From Pyrofollis japonicus (GTDB taxonomy: Archaea > Thermoproteota > Thermoprotei_A > Sulfolobales > Pyrodictiaceae), in contig NZ_AP028634.1 in the NCBI RefSeq assembly GCF_033097485.1, positions 124,001 to 188,000 of the forward strand: a stretch of 64,000 bases of DNA, read 5' to 3'. Position 1 is the stretch's first letter. The number at the start of each line of letters is the position of its first letter. The position numbers were made by a program, and so were the translations under genes. This document shows positions 1 through 8,328 of the stretch, one piece after another. The notes beneath the pieces are model-generated. The model worked only from the letters and a program-made list of their open reading frames with translations. It ran no database searches and was not told the DNA's origin.

Positions 1-265
1 GATACCGGAGTCTAAGAGCATCGAAGTCGCGAAACTAGCAGTGCAGACAGGTATGTGGGTGCTCCTAGAAATAGAGAACGGTAAGCCCAAGGTAACAGTC
101 AAGATAAGGAAGAGGAAGCCCGTAAGAGAGTACCTGAAGATGCAGGGCAGATTCCGCCACCTAACAGAAGAAGACATCAAGAAGATACAGGAGATGGTAG
201 ACCAGTACGTAGCAGAGATAAACAAGTGGGTAGGCGAGGAAGCAATAGGCCCAGTAGAGGGATAA
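1..265 (+). CDS. 2-oxoacid (pyruvate-type):ferredoxin oxidoreductase beta subunit, C-terminal fragment
   Basis: The frame is open from base 2 to a stop at 263-265, so this is the 3' end of a gene that starts outside the window. The visible 87 residues have the tail typical of the thiamine-diphosphate-binding beta subunit of pyruvate-type ferredoxin oxidoreductases: an ARLAVETG-like helix (here KLAVQTG), a KPVREYLKMQGRF segment and a charged C-terminal helix. The family oxidatively decarboxylates 2-oxoacids to acyl-CoA and reduces ferredoxin. The catalytic part is not visible. The next gene is convergent and only 13 bases away. Pyruvate is the likeliest substrate, but substrate cannot be read from this tail. 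Confidence 0.75.
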   Translation, partial: IPESKSIEVAKLAVQTGMWVLLEIENGKPKVTVKIRKRKPVREYLKMQGRFRHLTEEDIKKIQEMVDQYVAEINKWVGEEAIGPVEG

Positions 266-278
266 TCCTCCGGCCCTC

Positions 279-713
279 TTACTTCTCCTTTTTCTCCCCA
301 GATGAATTGTTGCTTCTCTGTGCCTCGAGGATCTTCTTCAGCTCGAGCATCTTCCGCCTAGCCTTAGCAATAGCGTTTGCCTGGTCTCTCCACTTCCTGA
401 GCCTGCCGAGATGCGGGAATATGATTGCGTCTCTCGGGCACATCTTGGCACAGGTGTCGCATCCCACCATGCAGTTATAGGGCCTTGCGACCACGGGCCT
501 CATGCGCTCAAAGTCCCAGTCGTAGACGTTTCTCCCGCTGCATGTGAGGAGGCAGAGGCCGCAGCCAATGCAGCGCTCATAGTCTATCTCGGGGTACCAT
601 GGTATGTTTTCGCGCGGTATTCCCCACCAAGAGGTCTTTGAGTAATCGCGTATGGGTCTGCCGAGGATGTCTTTCCCTATTAGGGGAGGTTGCTGCGCCA
701 TCCTTCTCGCCAT
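279..713 (-). CDS. Dicluster 4Fe-4S ferredoxin-like protein
   Basis: A 144-residue protein with two four-cysteine motifs: Cys48, 51, 54 and 58 (CIGCGLC...C), then Cys81, 85, 88 and 92 (CMVGCDTCAKMCP). This is the spacing of a 2[4Fe-4S] ferredoxin domain with an extra residue in the second motif. A Trp/Pro-rich N-terminal 40 residues precede the domain and a basic, helical tail follows, so it is longer than a free ferredoxin and is more likely a bound electron-transfer subunit. It carries electrons between partners not visible here; the neighbouring oxidoreductase beta gene is a possible but unproven partner. The start at 713 has a TATA element about 27 bases upstream, implying a leaderless message. 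A second ATG lies at 701. Confidence 0.75.
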   Translation of the reverse strand: MARRMAQQPPLIGKDILGRPIRDYSKTSWWGIPRENIPWYPEIDYERCIGCGLCLLTCSGRNVYDWDFERMRPVVARPYNCMVGCDTCAKMCPRDAIIFPHLGRLRKWRDQANAIAKARRKMLELKKILEAQRSNNSSGEKKEK

Positions 714-727
714 GTATGGATGTTAGC

Positions 728-749
728 AGTATTTATGGTGTAAAATACT
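728..749 (-). promoter_or_regulatory. Palindromic operator overlapping the TATA box of the ferredoxin gene
   Basis: Perfect 7-base arms AGTATTT (728-734) and AAATACT (743-749) are separated by 8 bases. On the minus strand the right arm contains TATTTTA (747-741), placed about 27 bases before the predicted leaderless start at 713, as expected for a TATA box. A dyad on top of a TATA box is a common layout for archaeal repressor or Lrp-type sites. The dyad is seen directly; its function is inferred. Confidence 0.5.
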
Positions 750-868
750 TTACTAGGGAAAAATACGATGTAAGAGATAAAACAGCATAGTTACTACGGT
801 AAGCGCGTATTTTTCGCAAGAGGAATCTGCTCCCAGCCGGGCACCAGGGAAGTGTTAAGGACGCCCAC

Positions 869-2479
869 TTACTCCCCGCCATCCTCTCCACGTCTTCGCC
901 TAAGCTTCTTAGCAACATGCACATCTAGAGGGTGATGAGGTGGAAGCCCGATCCGCTTCGCAGCCTCATCTATAATCCTTCTCGCTTCTTTCTCGCTCAG
1001 CTTCTCGGCGACAACCAGTATGTCGACGTCGCCAGCCTTCTCCACCTCCCTACGAGCAATACTTCCCACAATCCTAATCTCGAGTTCAACACCCTTAGCG
1101 ATCTTCTTGGCTTCTTCAACTAGTTTCGGCAACCACTTCTCCCATTCACGTATCAGCTTCTCCCGCTCCCGGAGCCTCGGATCAATATATCGTGCAAGCT
1201 TTCTCCCAGTGATCCCTCTATAGGCGGCTTCCACGATAAACGAGCCCACGACGATGCCGATGAATACGAGTAATTGTCTCGGGTCAAGGCTCGCCATCCG
1301 GTACACAAGCGTGGCCAGGGCTACTATGGAGAGAGCCATGCCTGTAAGCGTTAGTGCGGGGTTTGCGCCCGTTTTATGCCGGAGCTTGTACGCAGCATAG
1401 TTTATCGCGGTAAATATCAGGAGGAACCCACCGCTACCTGCAGTCGATATAGCTTCCAGCCTTGCACCAAGGGCGAGCAGTAGGCTTAGGAAAGCTATGA
1501 TTAGTAGTCCCTCATACGCGTTCCCCCATACTCGTTTTCCGAGAACCCTTGGCGCTTCACCATACTTTGCAACTATGTATGACATCCTGGCTGTACCGTA
1601 GAGCGTCGCGTTTATCGCCGAACTCGTACTCGCCAAGGCGGCCGTGACGACCAAGTAGTATCCCGCCTTGCCGAGTACGGGCTCGGCGAGTACTGCTAAT
1701 ACATAGTCCCTTGCTTCTTCAACGATCTCCGGGCTAAGCGAGCCAGCCGCCACAAGGGCTATGAGGATGTAGACGCTGATGACTGTGACTACGCTTGCAT
1801 ATAGGGCTCTTCTCAGTACTGTGAGGCTAGAGGCGTCCATAGCAGCGTTTGAGACGAGCTCGAAGCCTTCATAGGCGAGGAATATTATCATTCCTCCTGC
1901 AACAATGTTTACAACTGATGGCCAATGGGCTGGGGAGAGGCGGCTCCAATCAACAAATAAGAAGCCTATAGCGCCGATGGATAGAAGGACTATTAGCTTA
2001 AAGGCGACGAGCCCTAGCTCTACCCTCCCGCTTAGCACGGCTCCCAGCATGTTTATCAGTGTAAGTAGAGCTATGATGAATACCACTAGCAATGTGTATG
2101 CTAGCCTGTAATTGCTCAGCGTGCTAGCAGCATAGCTTCCAAAGGCATGTGCGTATAGGGCTATCATCACGATGTACGATGCGAGGAGCATGATGTTTAA
2201 GCCGCCGCTGAGCACGCTGTCCCCGAAAGCCTGTACTATGAACTCTATTGTCCCGCCTTCGCTCGGAAACCTTGCCGAGAGCTTTGCGTAAGAGTATGAC
2301 GTCAGAAGCGCGACGAGGCCAGCTAAGAAGAACGCGAGAGGAGCTGCTCCATCAACTAGTTCGAGGCTGAGCCCTAGGACGGCGAAGATGCCGCCACCAA
2401 TCATGCCGCCAACTCCGATAGAGAATATCTCCCAGAAGCCGAGCCTCCCTCTCGCCAAAAACACAGCACCACGCATCAA
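869..2479 (-). CDS. APC-family amino-acid permease fused to a C-terminal nucleotidyltransferase-fold domain
   Basis: A 536-residue protein. Residues about 10-415 are a multi-helix permease of the APC superfamily: the N-terminal GVGGMIGGGIFAVLG segment is the signature of helix 1, and at least ten further hydrophobic segments follow. This part should import amino acids at the cytoplasmic membrane. After a charged helical linker (about 420-465) there is a polymerase-beta-type nucleotidyltransferase motif: Gly472-Ser473, Asp484-x-Asp486 and a third acidic residue, Asp519, in a LDVHV strand. Many APC proteins end in a Usp or other regulatory domain, but I do not know this combination. It is the last gene of a minus-strand operon, 9 bases after the Cys-rich protein. 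The frame is continuous, so this is not an assembly of two separate genes. Confidence 0.85.
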   Translation of the reverse strand: MMRGAVFLARGRLGFWEIFSIGVGGMIGGGIFAVLGLSLELVDGAAPLAFFLAGLVALLTSYSYAKLSARFPSEGGTIEFIVQAFGDSVLSGGLNIMLLASYIVMIALYAHAFGSYAASTLSNYRLAYTLLVVFIIALLTLINMLGAVLSGRVELGLVAFKLIVLLSIGAIGFLFVDWSRLSPAHWPSVVNIVAGGMIIFLAYEGFELVSNAAMDASSLTVLRRALYASVVTVISVYILIALVAAGSLSPEIVEEARDYVLAVLAEPVLGKAGYYLVVTAALASTSSAINATLYGTARMSYIVAKYGEAPRVLGKRVWGNAYEGLLIIAFLSLLLALGARLEAISTAGSGGFLLIFTAINYAAYKLRHKTGANPALTLTGMALSIVALATLVYRMASLDPRQLLVFIGIVVGSFIVEAAYRGITGRKLARYIDPRLREREKLIREWEKWLPKLVEEAKKIAKGVELEIRIVGSIARREVEKAGDVDILVVAEKLSEKEARRIIDEAAKRIGLPPHHPLDVHVAKKLRRRRGEDGGE

Positions 2480-2488
2480 AGCTAGGGG

Positions 2489-2851
2489 TCAAGTACTGTC
2501 CTTTTTCTCTACCCTGCTAAGCGCTACAGGGCCTACGTAGAGACGGCCACTACGCGTCACCATGACGTATACCCTGTTCTTGCAACGCAGCCTCGCGTTA
2601 GGGATGCATAGCTTTGCCTCGAGCCCCAGCCCAGCGTAGATTATCGTGACACATTCATTGTCGCTGCGGCAGCGGAGACTAGTGCCCCTCGGCCTAGCTA
2701 CGTCCCATAACCAGGTGCCCTTGGGGGGCTCTAGGTCTAGGTGGCTCTGTGAAGCATGCATGCATCCCGCGGGATGATAGTATCCCTTAAGCCTCTTCTC
2801 CTCCCCGTCAACGCGTAGCACGAGCTCTATGCCCATTTTACACAACGGCAA
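2489..2851 (-). CDS. Hypothetical Cys-rich small protein
   Basis: A 120-residue protein that I do not recognise. It has six cysteines (4, 30, 60, 67, 82, 89), a beta-rich pattern, no signal peptide and no membrane segment. The cysteines do not form a clear CxxC zinc ribbon. It lies between a phosphoesterase gene (37 bases upstream) and the permease-nucleotidyltransferase gene (9 bases downstream), all on the minus strand and presumably one transcript. The only clue to its role is that location. Confidence 0.6.
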   Translation of the reverse strand: MPLCKMGIELVLRVDGEEKRLKGYYHPAGCMHASQSHLDLEPPKGTWLWDVARPRGTSLRCRSDNECVTIIYAGLGLEAKLCIPNARLRCKNRVYVMVTRSGRLYVGPVALSRVEKKDST

Positions 2852-2888
2852 AAACCCTCGCAGCAGGGAGATAGGGGAGCGCGCCTCC

Positions 2889-3401
2889 TCATAGGCCTAT
2901 AATCTCTGCCCTCATGGACTCGGTGTCAAGTATTGCAACGGTCTTCTTGCCGGTTAAGCAACCACACGCCTCACCAGGATTAAGAACGAGGACATCGCCC
3001 ACAACCCTATTGTCCACTTCATGCGTGTGACCATAAAGTACCGCGTCGTAGAACCCGCTCCTCGCAAAGGCCTCCGCCATGTTCTTTGTCTTCTCACTGG
3101 GCCCAGTGCCGTGAATCATCAGCAGCTTCTTACCATCGAGCTCCACGAGGTGCGGCCACTCATGTATCTCGTAGCCGAGCCTCGCTGCAGTCTCCCTCAA
3201 CCCTATTCTTTCTCCACAATTATTACCGTAGACAGCTATGAGCCTCCCTATACCCGCCTCGTGGAAGGCTCTCAGAGTAAAGGGCGCCACTATGTCGCCG
3301 AGGTGAAGGACCAGGCCGACGCCTTTCTCGAGGAATATCTCTGCAGCCCTCTTCACAGCATCCAGGTTGTCGTGCGTATCGCTTATGACTCCGACCAGCA
3401 A
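2889..3401 (-). CDS. YfcE/MJ0936-type metallophosphoesterase
   Basis: A 170-residue protein, the full length of the small archaeal phosphodiesterase family. The calcineurin-like metal motifs are present in order: SDTHDN at the N-terminus, HLGD near residue 35, GNNC near 60, a single HG near 98 and GHTH near 125. Family members hydrolyse phosphodiesters with two divalent metals; MJ0936 is the characterised archaeal example. The physiological substrate is unknown. It is the first gene of a three-gene minus-strand operon ending in the permease with the nucleotidyltransferase tail. That puts a phosphodiesterase and a potential nucleotide-transfer domain in one transcript. Confidence 0.85.
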   Translation of the reverse strand: MLVGVISDTHDNLDAVKRAAEIFLEKGVGLVLHLGDIVAPFTLRAFHEAGIGRLIAVYGNNCGERIGLRETAARLGYEIHEWPHLVELDGKKLLMIHGTGPSEKTKNMAEAFARSGFYDAVLYGHTHEVDNRVVGDVLVLNPGEACGCLTGKKTVAILDTESMRAEIIGL

Positions 3402-3569
3402 GGTTCCTCCCTCGCCTACAGATGAGTAAGGCAGCGGGGCAGGGAAAACCTCTCTGCCCTCTCTTCTCCATGCTTATGCTTAAATAGCTGTCTAGACCGT
3501 AGTCTTCACGGTAAAGAGGGGAGACACGTTATACTGTTCTTGGCGAGGACAGGGAAGGGTGAGAAACAC

Positions 3570-4802
3570 ATGAGGAAGCCCAGCACTCTCATTCTCATTG
3601 TATTGCTGCTTGCAGTCATTGTAGCGGCTTCTTGGACGGCTGTTGCACAGTCTACGAGCATAAGCTACATCTACACGCTTGGCCCCTTGGGAGACGCCAC
3701 GGTTAAGATACGGGCCCACGATCCCAGCGGGATCCTCGTGCTCACGCTCCCCCTAGAGCCCGGCACGCTCAACGACACGATACTCGTCTACGACGCAGAG
3801 GGAGCACCCCTAGACTTCACCGTGGAGAACGGTACGCTGATAATAGATGCCGCCAACTCCACCACCGTCTGGGTAGAGTACAGCGCAATACTAGGTAATG
3901 CTACGGACACAGTGGTAACAGTCACGATACATCCACGCGGAGACGCCACCGTGTACTTGCCAAAAGGTGCTGCACTACTAGGATTCAACGGCACAGCCAC
4001 AGTAGACTATGTCTCCAACCGCATAGTCCTACGATACGCGTCGCCCGGAACCTACCAGATAACTTACTTGGTGCCACCACAGACAACCACAACGCAGACA
4101 ACAAGCACAACAACTACGACAACCACAGCTAAGACTACACCAAGCCCCACAACCACAACAACCACAACGACGACCACGCCTAGAACGACAAGTAAGACAA
4201 CAAGTACAACCACAGCAACACAGTCCACACCAGTAACGAGCAGCACACCACCCCAGTCAACAACCCCTGGAGCAACAACACTGCCCCAATCAACCACGAC
4301 TCACCGAACAACACCCAGCACATCCCCTGCCACAAGTACCTCCGCCACAACCACTAGCCAGGCGCAGCCACCATCATCAAGTACCACGTCGACGCCCCTG
4401 CGCAAGGAGGGAACAAACCCCGTACTCATTGGTCTCGCAGTACTCATAGTAATCGTTGTCCTAATTGCGCTGCTTTTCGCGCGCCGATCATCTCACGGCT
4501 CTGCCTCTCCTAGTCCTAGCAGCGTAGACGGGACATCACCTAGTGGTGGCTCGGGCCCGGCACCGGCCACTGGGACGGAGATATTGGTTGAAACTGGCCT
4601 CGATGATAGGGATAAAGCCATTATTGATCTCCTACGCAAAGAAGGTCCAATGGGTGTAAGCGAGGTCGCGAGGAGGCTCGGGATAAGCAAGTCTACTGCG
4701 TGGAGAAAGCTACAAAAACTAGTAGACATGGGGATATTGGAGAGAGTCATTATAGATGGGTCTCCCGTTTATCGCCTAAGGGAGTCCTCTCAGGCCAAGT
4801 GA
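3570..4802 (+). CDS. Membrane-anchored regulator: extracellular domain, Thr-rich stalk, TM helix, cytoplasmic winged helix
   Basis: I place the start at the ATG at 3570, with GGGTGAG 6 bases upstream; a TTG at 3540 would add ten residues before the signal sequence. The 410-residue product has a signal peptide (about 1-27), a beta-rich domain (about 30-165) with several N-glycosylation sites, a Thr/Ser/Pro stalk of over 100 residues, a transmembrane helix (about 290-312) and a C-terminal winged helix (about 350-410). The recognition region reads GVSEVARRLGISKSTAWRKL. The topology puts the DNA-binding domain inside the cell and the sensor outside, a one-component signal transducer. A TATA-like CTTAAATAG lies near 3479-3487. 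The ligand and target genes are unknown. Confidence 0.75.
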   Translation: MRKPSTLILIVLLLAVIVAASWTAVAQSTSISYIYTLGPLGDATVKIRAHDPSGILVLTLPLEPGTLNDTILVYDAEGAPLDFTVENGTLIIDAANSTTVWVEYSAILGNATDTVVTVTIHPRGDATVYLPKGAALLGFNGTATVDYVSNRIVLRYASPGTYQITYLVPPQTTTTQTTSTTTTTTTAKTTPSPTTTTTTTTTTPRTTSKTTSTTTATQSTPVTSSTPPQSTTPGATTLPQSTTTHRTTPSTSPATSTSATTTSQAQPPSSSTTSTPLRKEGTNPVLIGLAVLIVIVVLIALLFARRSSHGSASPSPSSVDGTSPSGGSGPAPATGTEILVETGLDDRDKAIIDLLRKEGPMGVSEVARRLGISKSTAWRKLQKLVDMGILERVIIDGSPVYRLRESSQAK

Positions 4803-4811
4803 GAGTAGGAG

Positions 4812-5450
4812 CTACTGGGCTAGGTAGAGGTAGCGCTCCTCTAGTAGCGCACACCTTAGGGTAATACTGTTTTCGAGGAGAACACTGCACACTCTCTTAT
4901 CGCTACACGCCTTGATTAATGCAGTGATTATTTCCTCTAGGATGCTTTTCGCCTCGCTATAGATCTGCCTGCTCACATAATCATCATTAATTGCTCGCTC
5001 AACTATGCCTAGCTTTCGCCTTGCCCGTTTATCAATAATGTATGAAGCTATAAGCATAACCACAACTAGTACACCGAACAAGAGGCCAACTATTCCCCCA
5101 ACAGCTATTATGGATCCGAGGAACCCTATGATTACTGAGAGGAGCAGGTTTACTAGGCTCCTCCCCTTCTCAGCCTTACTCTTAATCGCCGACCTCATGC
5201 ACTCGGAGGAGAGTAGCTCCGGGTCGCTAGGCACCGACGCCGTCTCAACCACGAGCTTGCCCCGCATTATTCGGAGCCGGCACCCCTTCACTGTACGGGC
5301 TATCCTGAGCCTCGCCTTACGCACCCTGCATATGCTTCTCAACAGCCCGTACAGAATCCTCCTCGCCGCCAAGACATCTCTATCGGGTATTATACTGGCT
5401 CCCCACGGGTATTGTGCCCCCGTGCCGCTTCTTAAGGACGCTTGCAGCAT
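4812..5450 (-). CDS. Hypothetical protein with two transmembrane helices
   Basis: A 212-residue unrecognised protein. Two adjacent hydrophobic segments at about residues 100-142 form a hairpin in the membrane. They are flanked by a basic N-terminal domain and a helical C-terminal domain with several cysteines. Its stop is 10 bases from the end of the convergent membrane-bound regulator gene, so the two transcripts meet tail to tail. It is divergent from the dipeptide epimerase gene, whose likely start is 63 bases away. No enzymatic motif is visible. Confidence 0.55.
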   Translation of the reverse strand: MLQASLRSGTGAQYPWGASIIPDRDVLAARRILYGLLRSICRVRKARLRIARTVKGCRLRIMRGKLVVETASVPSDPELLSSECMRSAIKSKAEKGRSLVNLLLSVIIGFLGSIIAVGGIVGLLFGVLVVVMLIASYIIDKRARRKLGIVERAINDDYVSRQIYSEAKSILEEIITALIKACSDKRVCSVLLENSITLRCALLEERYLYLAQ

Positions 5451-5513
5451 GCCTCGTTTCGCTTAATTACCTTGCATCATGGTCCCCAGTCTCGGAGAGG
5501 GGGCCAAGCAGAA

Positions 5514-6701
5514 TTGCCACGCATAGCCTCAGTCAACACTAAGGTCGTGGAAGCAAGTATTCGCGGTGTTTTCCGCATCGCATACTCCGCTGCAGCTACT
5601 ACTCGTAGCGTATTCGTGGAAATAGTGCTCGACGACGGCACTAGGGGCTGGGGCGAAGCCTCTCCTTCCCGGAGAGTCACGTGGGAGAACATAGAGGCTG
5701 TAAGAGCCTATGTCGAGGCAGTTGCGTCGAGGCTCAGGGGGCTAAGCCTTCCCGGAGAACTAGGTAAGGCTCTTAGGGCCATACATAGCGGAGGCCCCGG
5801 GTTTAGCTCGGCCCGTGCCGGGCTCGAATCAGCGATACTTGATGCTACTGCACGCGTGCTCGGAGAACCCGTCTATACTCTTCTCGGCGGCGCTGTCCAC
5901 GATCATCTTGTCACCGATTACACTGTCTCCATACCCGGTGAGGATGTGTTGAAAGAGATAAGGAGCGGGGAGGGGCCTCTCAGAGATGCATTCATAGAGT
6001 CGATTAGGTATCTTGTTGGGCTGAGAAGCGACAAGCCGGGCAACGCCCCAATACCGTTACCGGACATCAACGGCTTCTCGGTGCTAAAGGTCAAGCTCGG
6101 CACCGGAGACCCAGACCTAGACGTGATGCTCGCCGAGACCGTCTACTATGCCGCAGAGGGTAGGGCGAGGATACGGGTTGACGCTAACCAGGCCTGGACG
6201 AGGAAGCAAGCAGTAAGGGTGATAAGGAGGCTCGAGGACCTCATGGGCTCTGCGCTTGAGCTAGTAGAGCAGCCCGTGCCGGCGAATAGGCTTGAAGACT
6301 TGCGGGCGGTCCGGGAAGCAGTGGAGACTCCCGTGGCAGCGGACGAGTCGGCGAGGAGCCCGGCGGAGGCAGCACTTGTGGCTAAAATGGGGGCAGCCGA
6401 TGTCGTTAATATCAAGATAGCTAAGGCCGGGGGGCCACTGCAAGGCGCTAGGATAGCCTCACTGCTCGAGGCACACGGCTTGGAGGCCATGTGGGGCTGT
6501 ATGGCGGAGACCGGGCTCGGGATAGCCCAGGCCCTCCACGCCGCCTTGACGAGCGAGGCCACACGCTACGTTGATCTCGACTCGCCACTCTTCCCCGTCA
6601 AGGACCCGGTGAGGAATCCGCCTAGGTACGAGAAGGCCGGGGAAGGTATTGTGCTCCGCCACGGTGGAGGGCCAGGCCTGGGTCCTGAACCCTTAGAGTA
6701 G
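5514..6701 (+). CDS. Enolase-superfamily dipeptide (L-Ala-D/L-Glu type) epimerase
   Basis: I favour the TTG at 5514 (395 residues) because a purine-rich GGAGAGGGGG precedes it and the upstream in-frame codons run into the divergent gene. The capping domain is followed by the muconate-lactonising barrel signature: a KVKLG lysine motif, RVDANQAW (first metal Asp), a LVEQPV Glu, AADES (third metal Asp) and a NIKIAKAGG lysine on the opposite face. The late GCMAETG segment matches dipeptide epimerases better than o-succinylbenzoate synthases or muconate cycloisomerases. It would interconvert stereoisomers of dipeptides in the cytoplasm, consistent with peptide use by this organism. The exact dipeptide cannot be assigned by eye. 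Confidence 0.8.
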   Translation: MPRIASVNTKVVEASIRGVFRIAYSAAATTRSVFVEIVLDDGTRGWGEASPSRRVTWENIEAVRAYVEAVASRLRGLSLPGELGKALRAIHSGGPGFSSARAGLESAILDATARVLGEPVYTLLGGAVHDHLVTDYTVSIPGEDVLKEIRSGEGPLRDAFIESIRYLVGLRSDKPGNAPIPLPDINGFSVLKVKLGTGDPDLDVMLAETVYYAAEGRARIRVDANQAWTRKQAVRVIRRLEDLMGSALELVEQPVPANRLEDLRAVREAVETPVAADESARSPAEAALVAKMGAADVVNIKIAKAGGPLQGARIASLLEAHGLEAMWGCMAETGLGIAQALHAALTSEATRYVDLDSPLFPVKDPVRNPPRYEKAGEGIVLRHGGGPGLGPEPLE

Positions 6702-6730
6702 CGGAGTCATTGTACGTGTGGTGGAGAGCG

Positions 6731-6762
6731 TTTTTATACCAAGGTTTCCCTAAAATACCTTG
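6731..6762 (+). promoter_or_regulatory. Candidate promoter/operator upstream of the signalling cluster
   Basis: TTTTTATA (6731-6738) resembles an archaeal TATA box. It is followed at once by an inverted repeat, CAAGGT (6740-6745) and ACCTTG (6757-6762), which would lie between the TATA box and the expected transcription start near 6762. The first gene starts at 6850, leaving an untranslated leader of roughly 90 bases. The assignment rests only on position and symmetry. Confidence 0.3.
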
Positions 6763-6849
6763 TTGCGTGGAGAATGTCCCCGGGGAAGCACGCGTACTTA
6801 TCTTTTCAGTTTGCGCTGATTGGTTTCTAGGTTGGAGGTAAACTAGGAT

Positions 6850-8328
6850 ATGAGCCTCAAGCCGGCGATCAGCATCGAGAAGGGCGCCGCCAAGATAGTT
6901 GTGGCTCTCGACCCTGAGAGCGTAAGGAAGATGATAAACATAGTTGAGCTTCTGAAGGGCGCCGAGCCGCTAGAAGAGATAGGCTCAACGTACATGGTGC
7001 TACGCGTGCCGAGGCTCGCCAGGTTCATGGGGTATCGCCGCGCCCGCCTAGACTACAAGGTCTATGAGGCCGGCGACGCATCCATACTCGTCGCCAAGGG
7101 CGGCGTCGACTCTCTCATACTAGCCGTAGACATTATTGACACCGGGGAGGGCGCCCACATAGTTGTAAGTGGGGGAGGGGCTGGCGGCGCCGCTAAGGTA
7201 GTTGATTCCCTAGTCAAGCACGTCGCGGAGAAGCTTGCAGAGAGAATCGAGTCAGCAAGCCCGGTCGTGGAGCTCGTCCCCGAGGATAACAAGCTCGCAT
7301 CGCTCACAGCTGTCCTCCCAGGAACAGCTACCCTCTCATACTACGACAGCTTCACCCCCGTCCGCAACACTGTGCTCGAGGCTGCCCAGAGGGTACTGGC
7401 GATACTTGGGCCCGACGACTACCTCGTAGAAGTCAGCGATTACCGTGGAAGCTACCTGCTGAGGCTTGTTCTCCGCGGGAACCGCGTGACTGGCATCTAC
7501 GCCGAGGTGGAGGGCGAGAAGGCGGAAGGCAGTAGGGCTCTGAACATAGCTGCGAGGCCTCCGGGCTACCGTGTAAGGATAAAGGCTTGGAGCCTGACCG
7601 GGAGCGCCCAGGTCTTCCTCTTCGAGGCGGAGCCCCTCTATGTTGAGGAGAACCACAAGGTGTACTGGATCGGGGGCTCTGCGAAGCCGGACTACGGCGG
7701 CATAGTTTCGAACAGCTACATAGTCCTATCGGGCTACGAGGCTCTCGTCATGGATCCGAGCGGCGGCGAGTACTTTGTCAGAGGCCTCTGCAACGTCGTA
7801 CAAGACTTGGAGCAATTAAAGCATATTGTAATAAGCGCGGCGGAAGCAGATATCGGCATAACGCTGCAATTCCTAGTGGAGAAGGCGCCGCACGCAACGA
7901 TAAACGCCTCGCCGTACTGGGGCTCAGTGCTCGCCCCCATCCTGCCCAACCCGGGCCAGGTAAACATAGTCCCCGCTAAGACTACATCTCTCCGCGTAGG
8001 CGACGGAGAAGTAACCCTAATCCCCAACCGCGTCCGAGGAACCGTATCGCTAAGCCTCTACGACCCCAGGTCGAGGATACTCTTCGCGGGAGACGCGCTG
8101 GGAGCCGTATCTCCGCCAGGCCTATGGAACATATTCGCAGAGAACCTTGAAGAGTACACTGAGATGGTGAAGGCCTACCTCTGGTCAAGCGCTGACATAG
8201 ACGAGCTGCGAAGATGGCTCGAAGAAATACAGGGGCTTGACATAGCGGTGTTGGCTCCGCGCCACGGCCCCCTGCTTCGCGGAAAAGAAAAGGTAGCACA
8301 CCTCCTTGAAACAATCTCAAAGTGGTGA
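6850..8328 (+). CDS. Three-domain protein with a degenerate flavodiiron-type (ODP) beta-lactamase fold
   Basis: A 492-residue protein. Residues about 5-135 form an alpha/beta domain resembling small SRPBCC-like proteins. Residues about 145-255 form a beta-rich module similar in pattern to ones in two other proteins of this cluster. Residues about 270-490 follow the oxygen-binding diiron (ODP) domain of flavodiiron proteins: NSYIVL near 288, ILFAGDALGA (Asp415) and APRHGPL (His472). The usual HxExDH metal loop is SAAEADI (329-335): Glu332 and Asp334 remain but both histidines are lost, and the histidine expected before Asp415 is also absent. A diiron centre is therefore unlikely, and a sensing or scaffold role is more plausible. 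The next gene overlaps its stop by 7 bases. Confidence 0.65.
   Translation: MSLKPAISIEKGAAKIVVALDPESVRKMINIVELLKGAEPLEEIGSTYMVLRVPRLARFMGYRRARLDYKVYEAGDASILVAKGGVDSLILAVDIIDTGEGAHIVVSGGGAGGAAKVVDSLVKHVAEKLAERIESASPVVELVPEDNKLASLTAVLPGTATLSYYDSFTPVRNTVLEAAQRVLAILGPDDYLVEVSDYRGSYLLRLVLRGNRVTGIYAEVEGEKAEGSRALNIAARPPGYRVRIKAWSLTGSAQVFLFEAEPLYVEENHKVYWIGGSAKPDYGGIVSNSYIVLSGYEALVMDPSGGEYFVRGLCNVVQDLEQLKHIVISAAEADIGITLQFLVEKAPHATINASPYWGSVLAPILPNPGQVNIVPAKTTSLRVGDGEVTLIPNRVRGTVSLSLYDPRSRILFAGDALGAVSPPGLWNIFAENLEEYTEMVKAYLWSSADIDELRRWLEEIQGLDIAVLAPRHGPLLRGKEKVAHLLETISKW

Noticed and set aside
4064-4297. Long Val-rich reading frame opposite the Thr stalk
   Set aside because: It is the complement of the repeated Thr codons of the regulator gene; composition bias explains it.
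4070-4400. CRISPR-like or tandem repeats
   Set aside because: Irregular Thr/Ser codon runs coding for a stalk; no fixed repeat unit or spacers.
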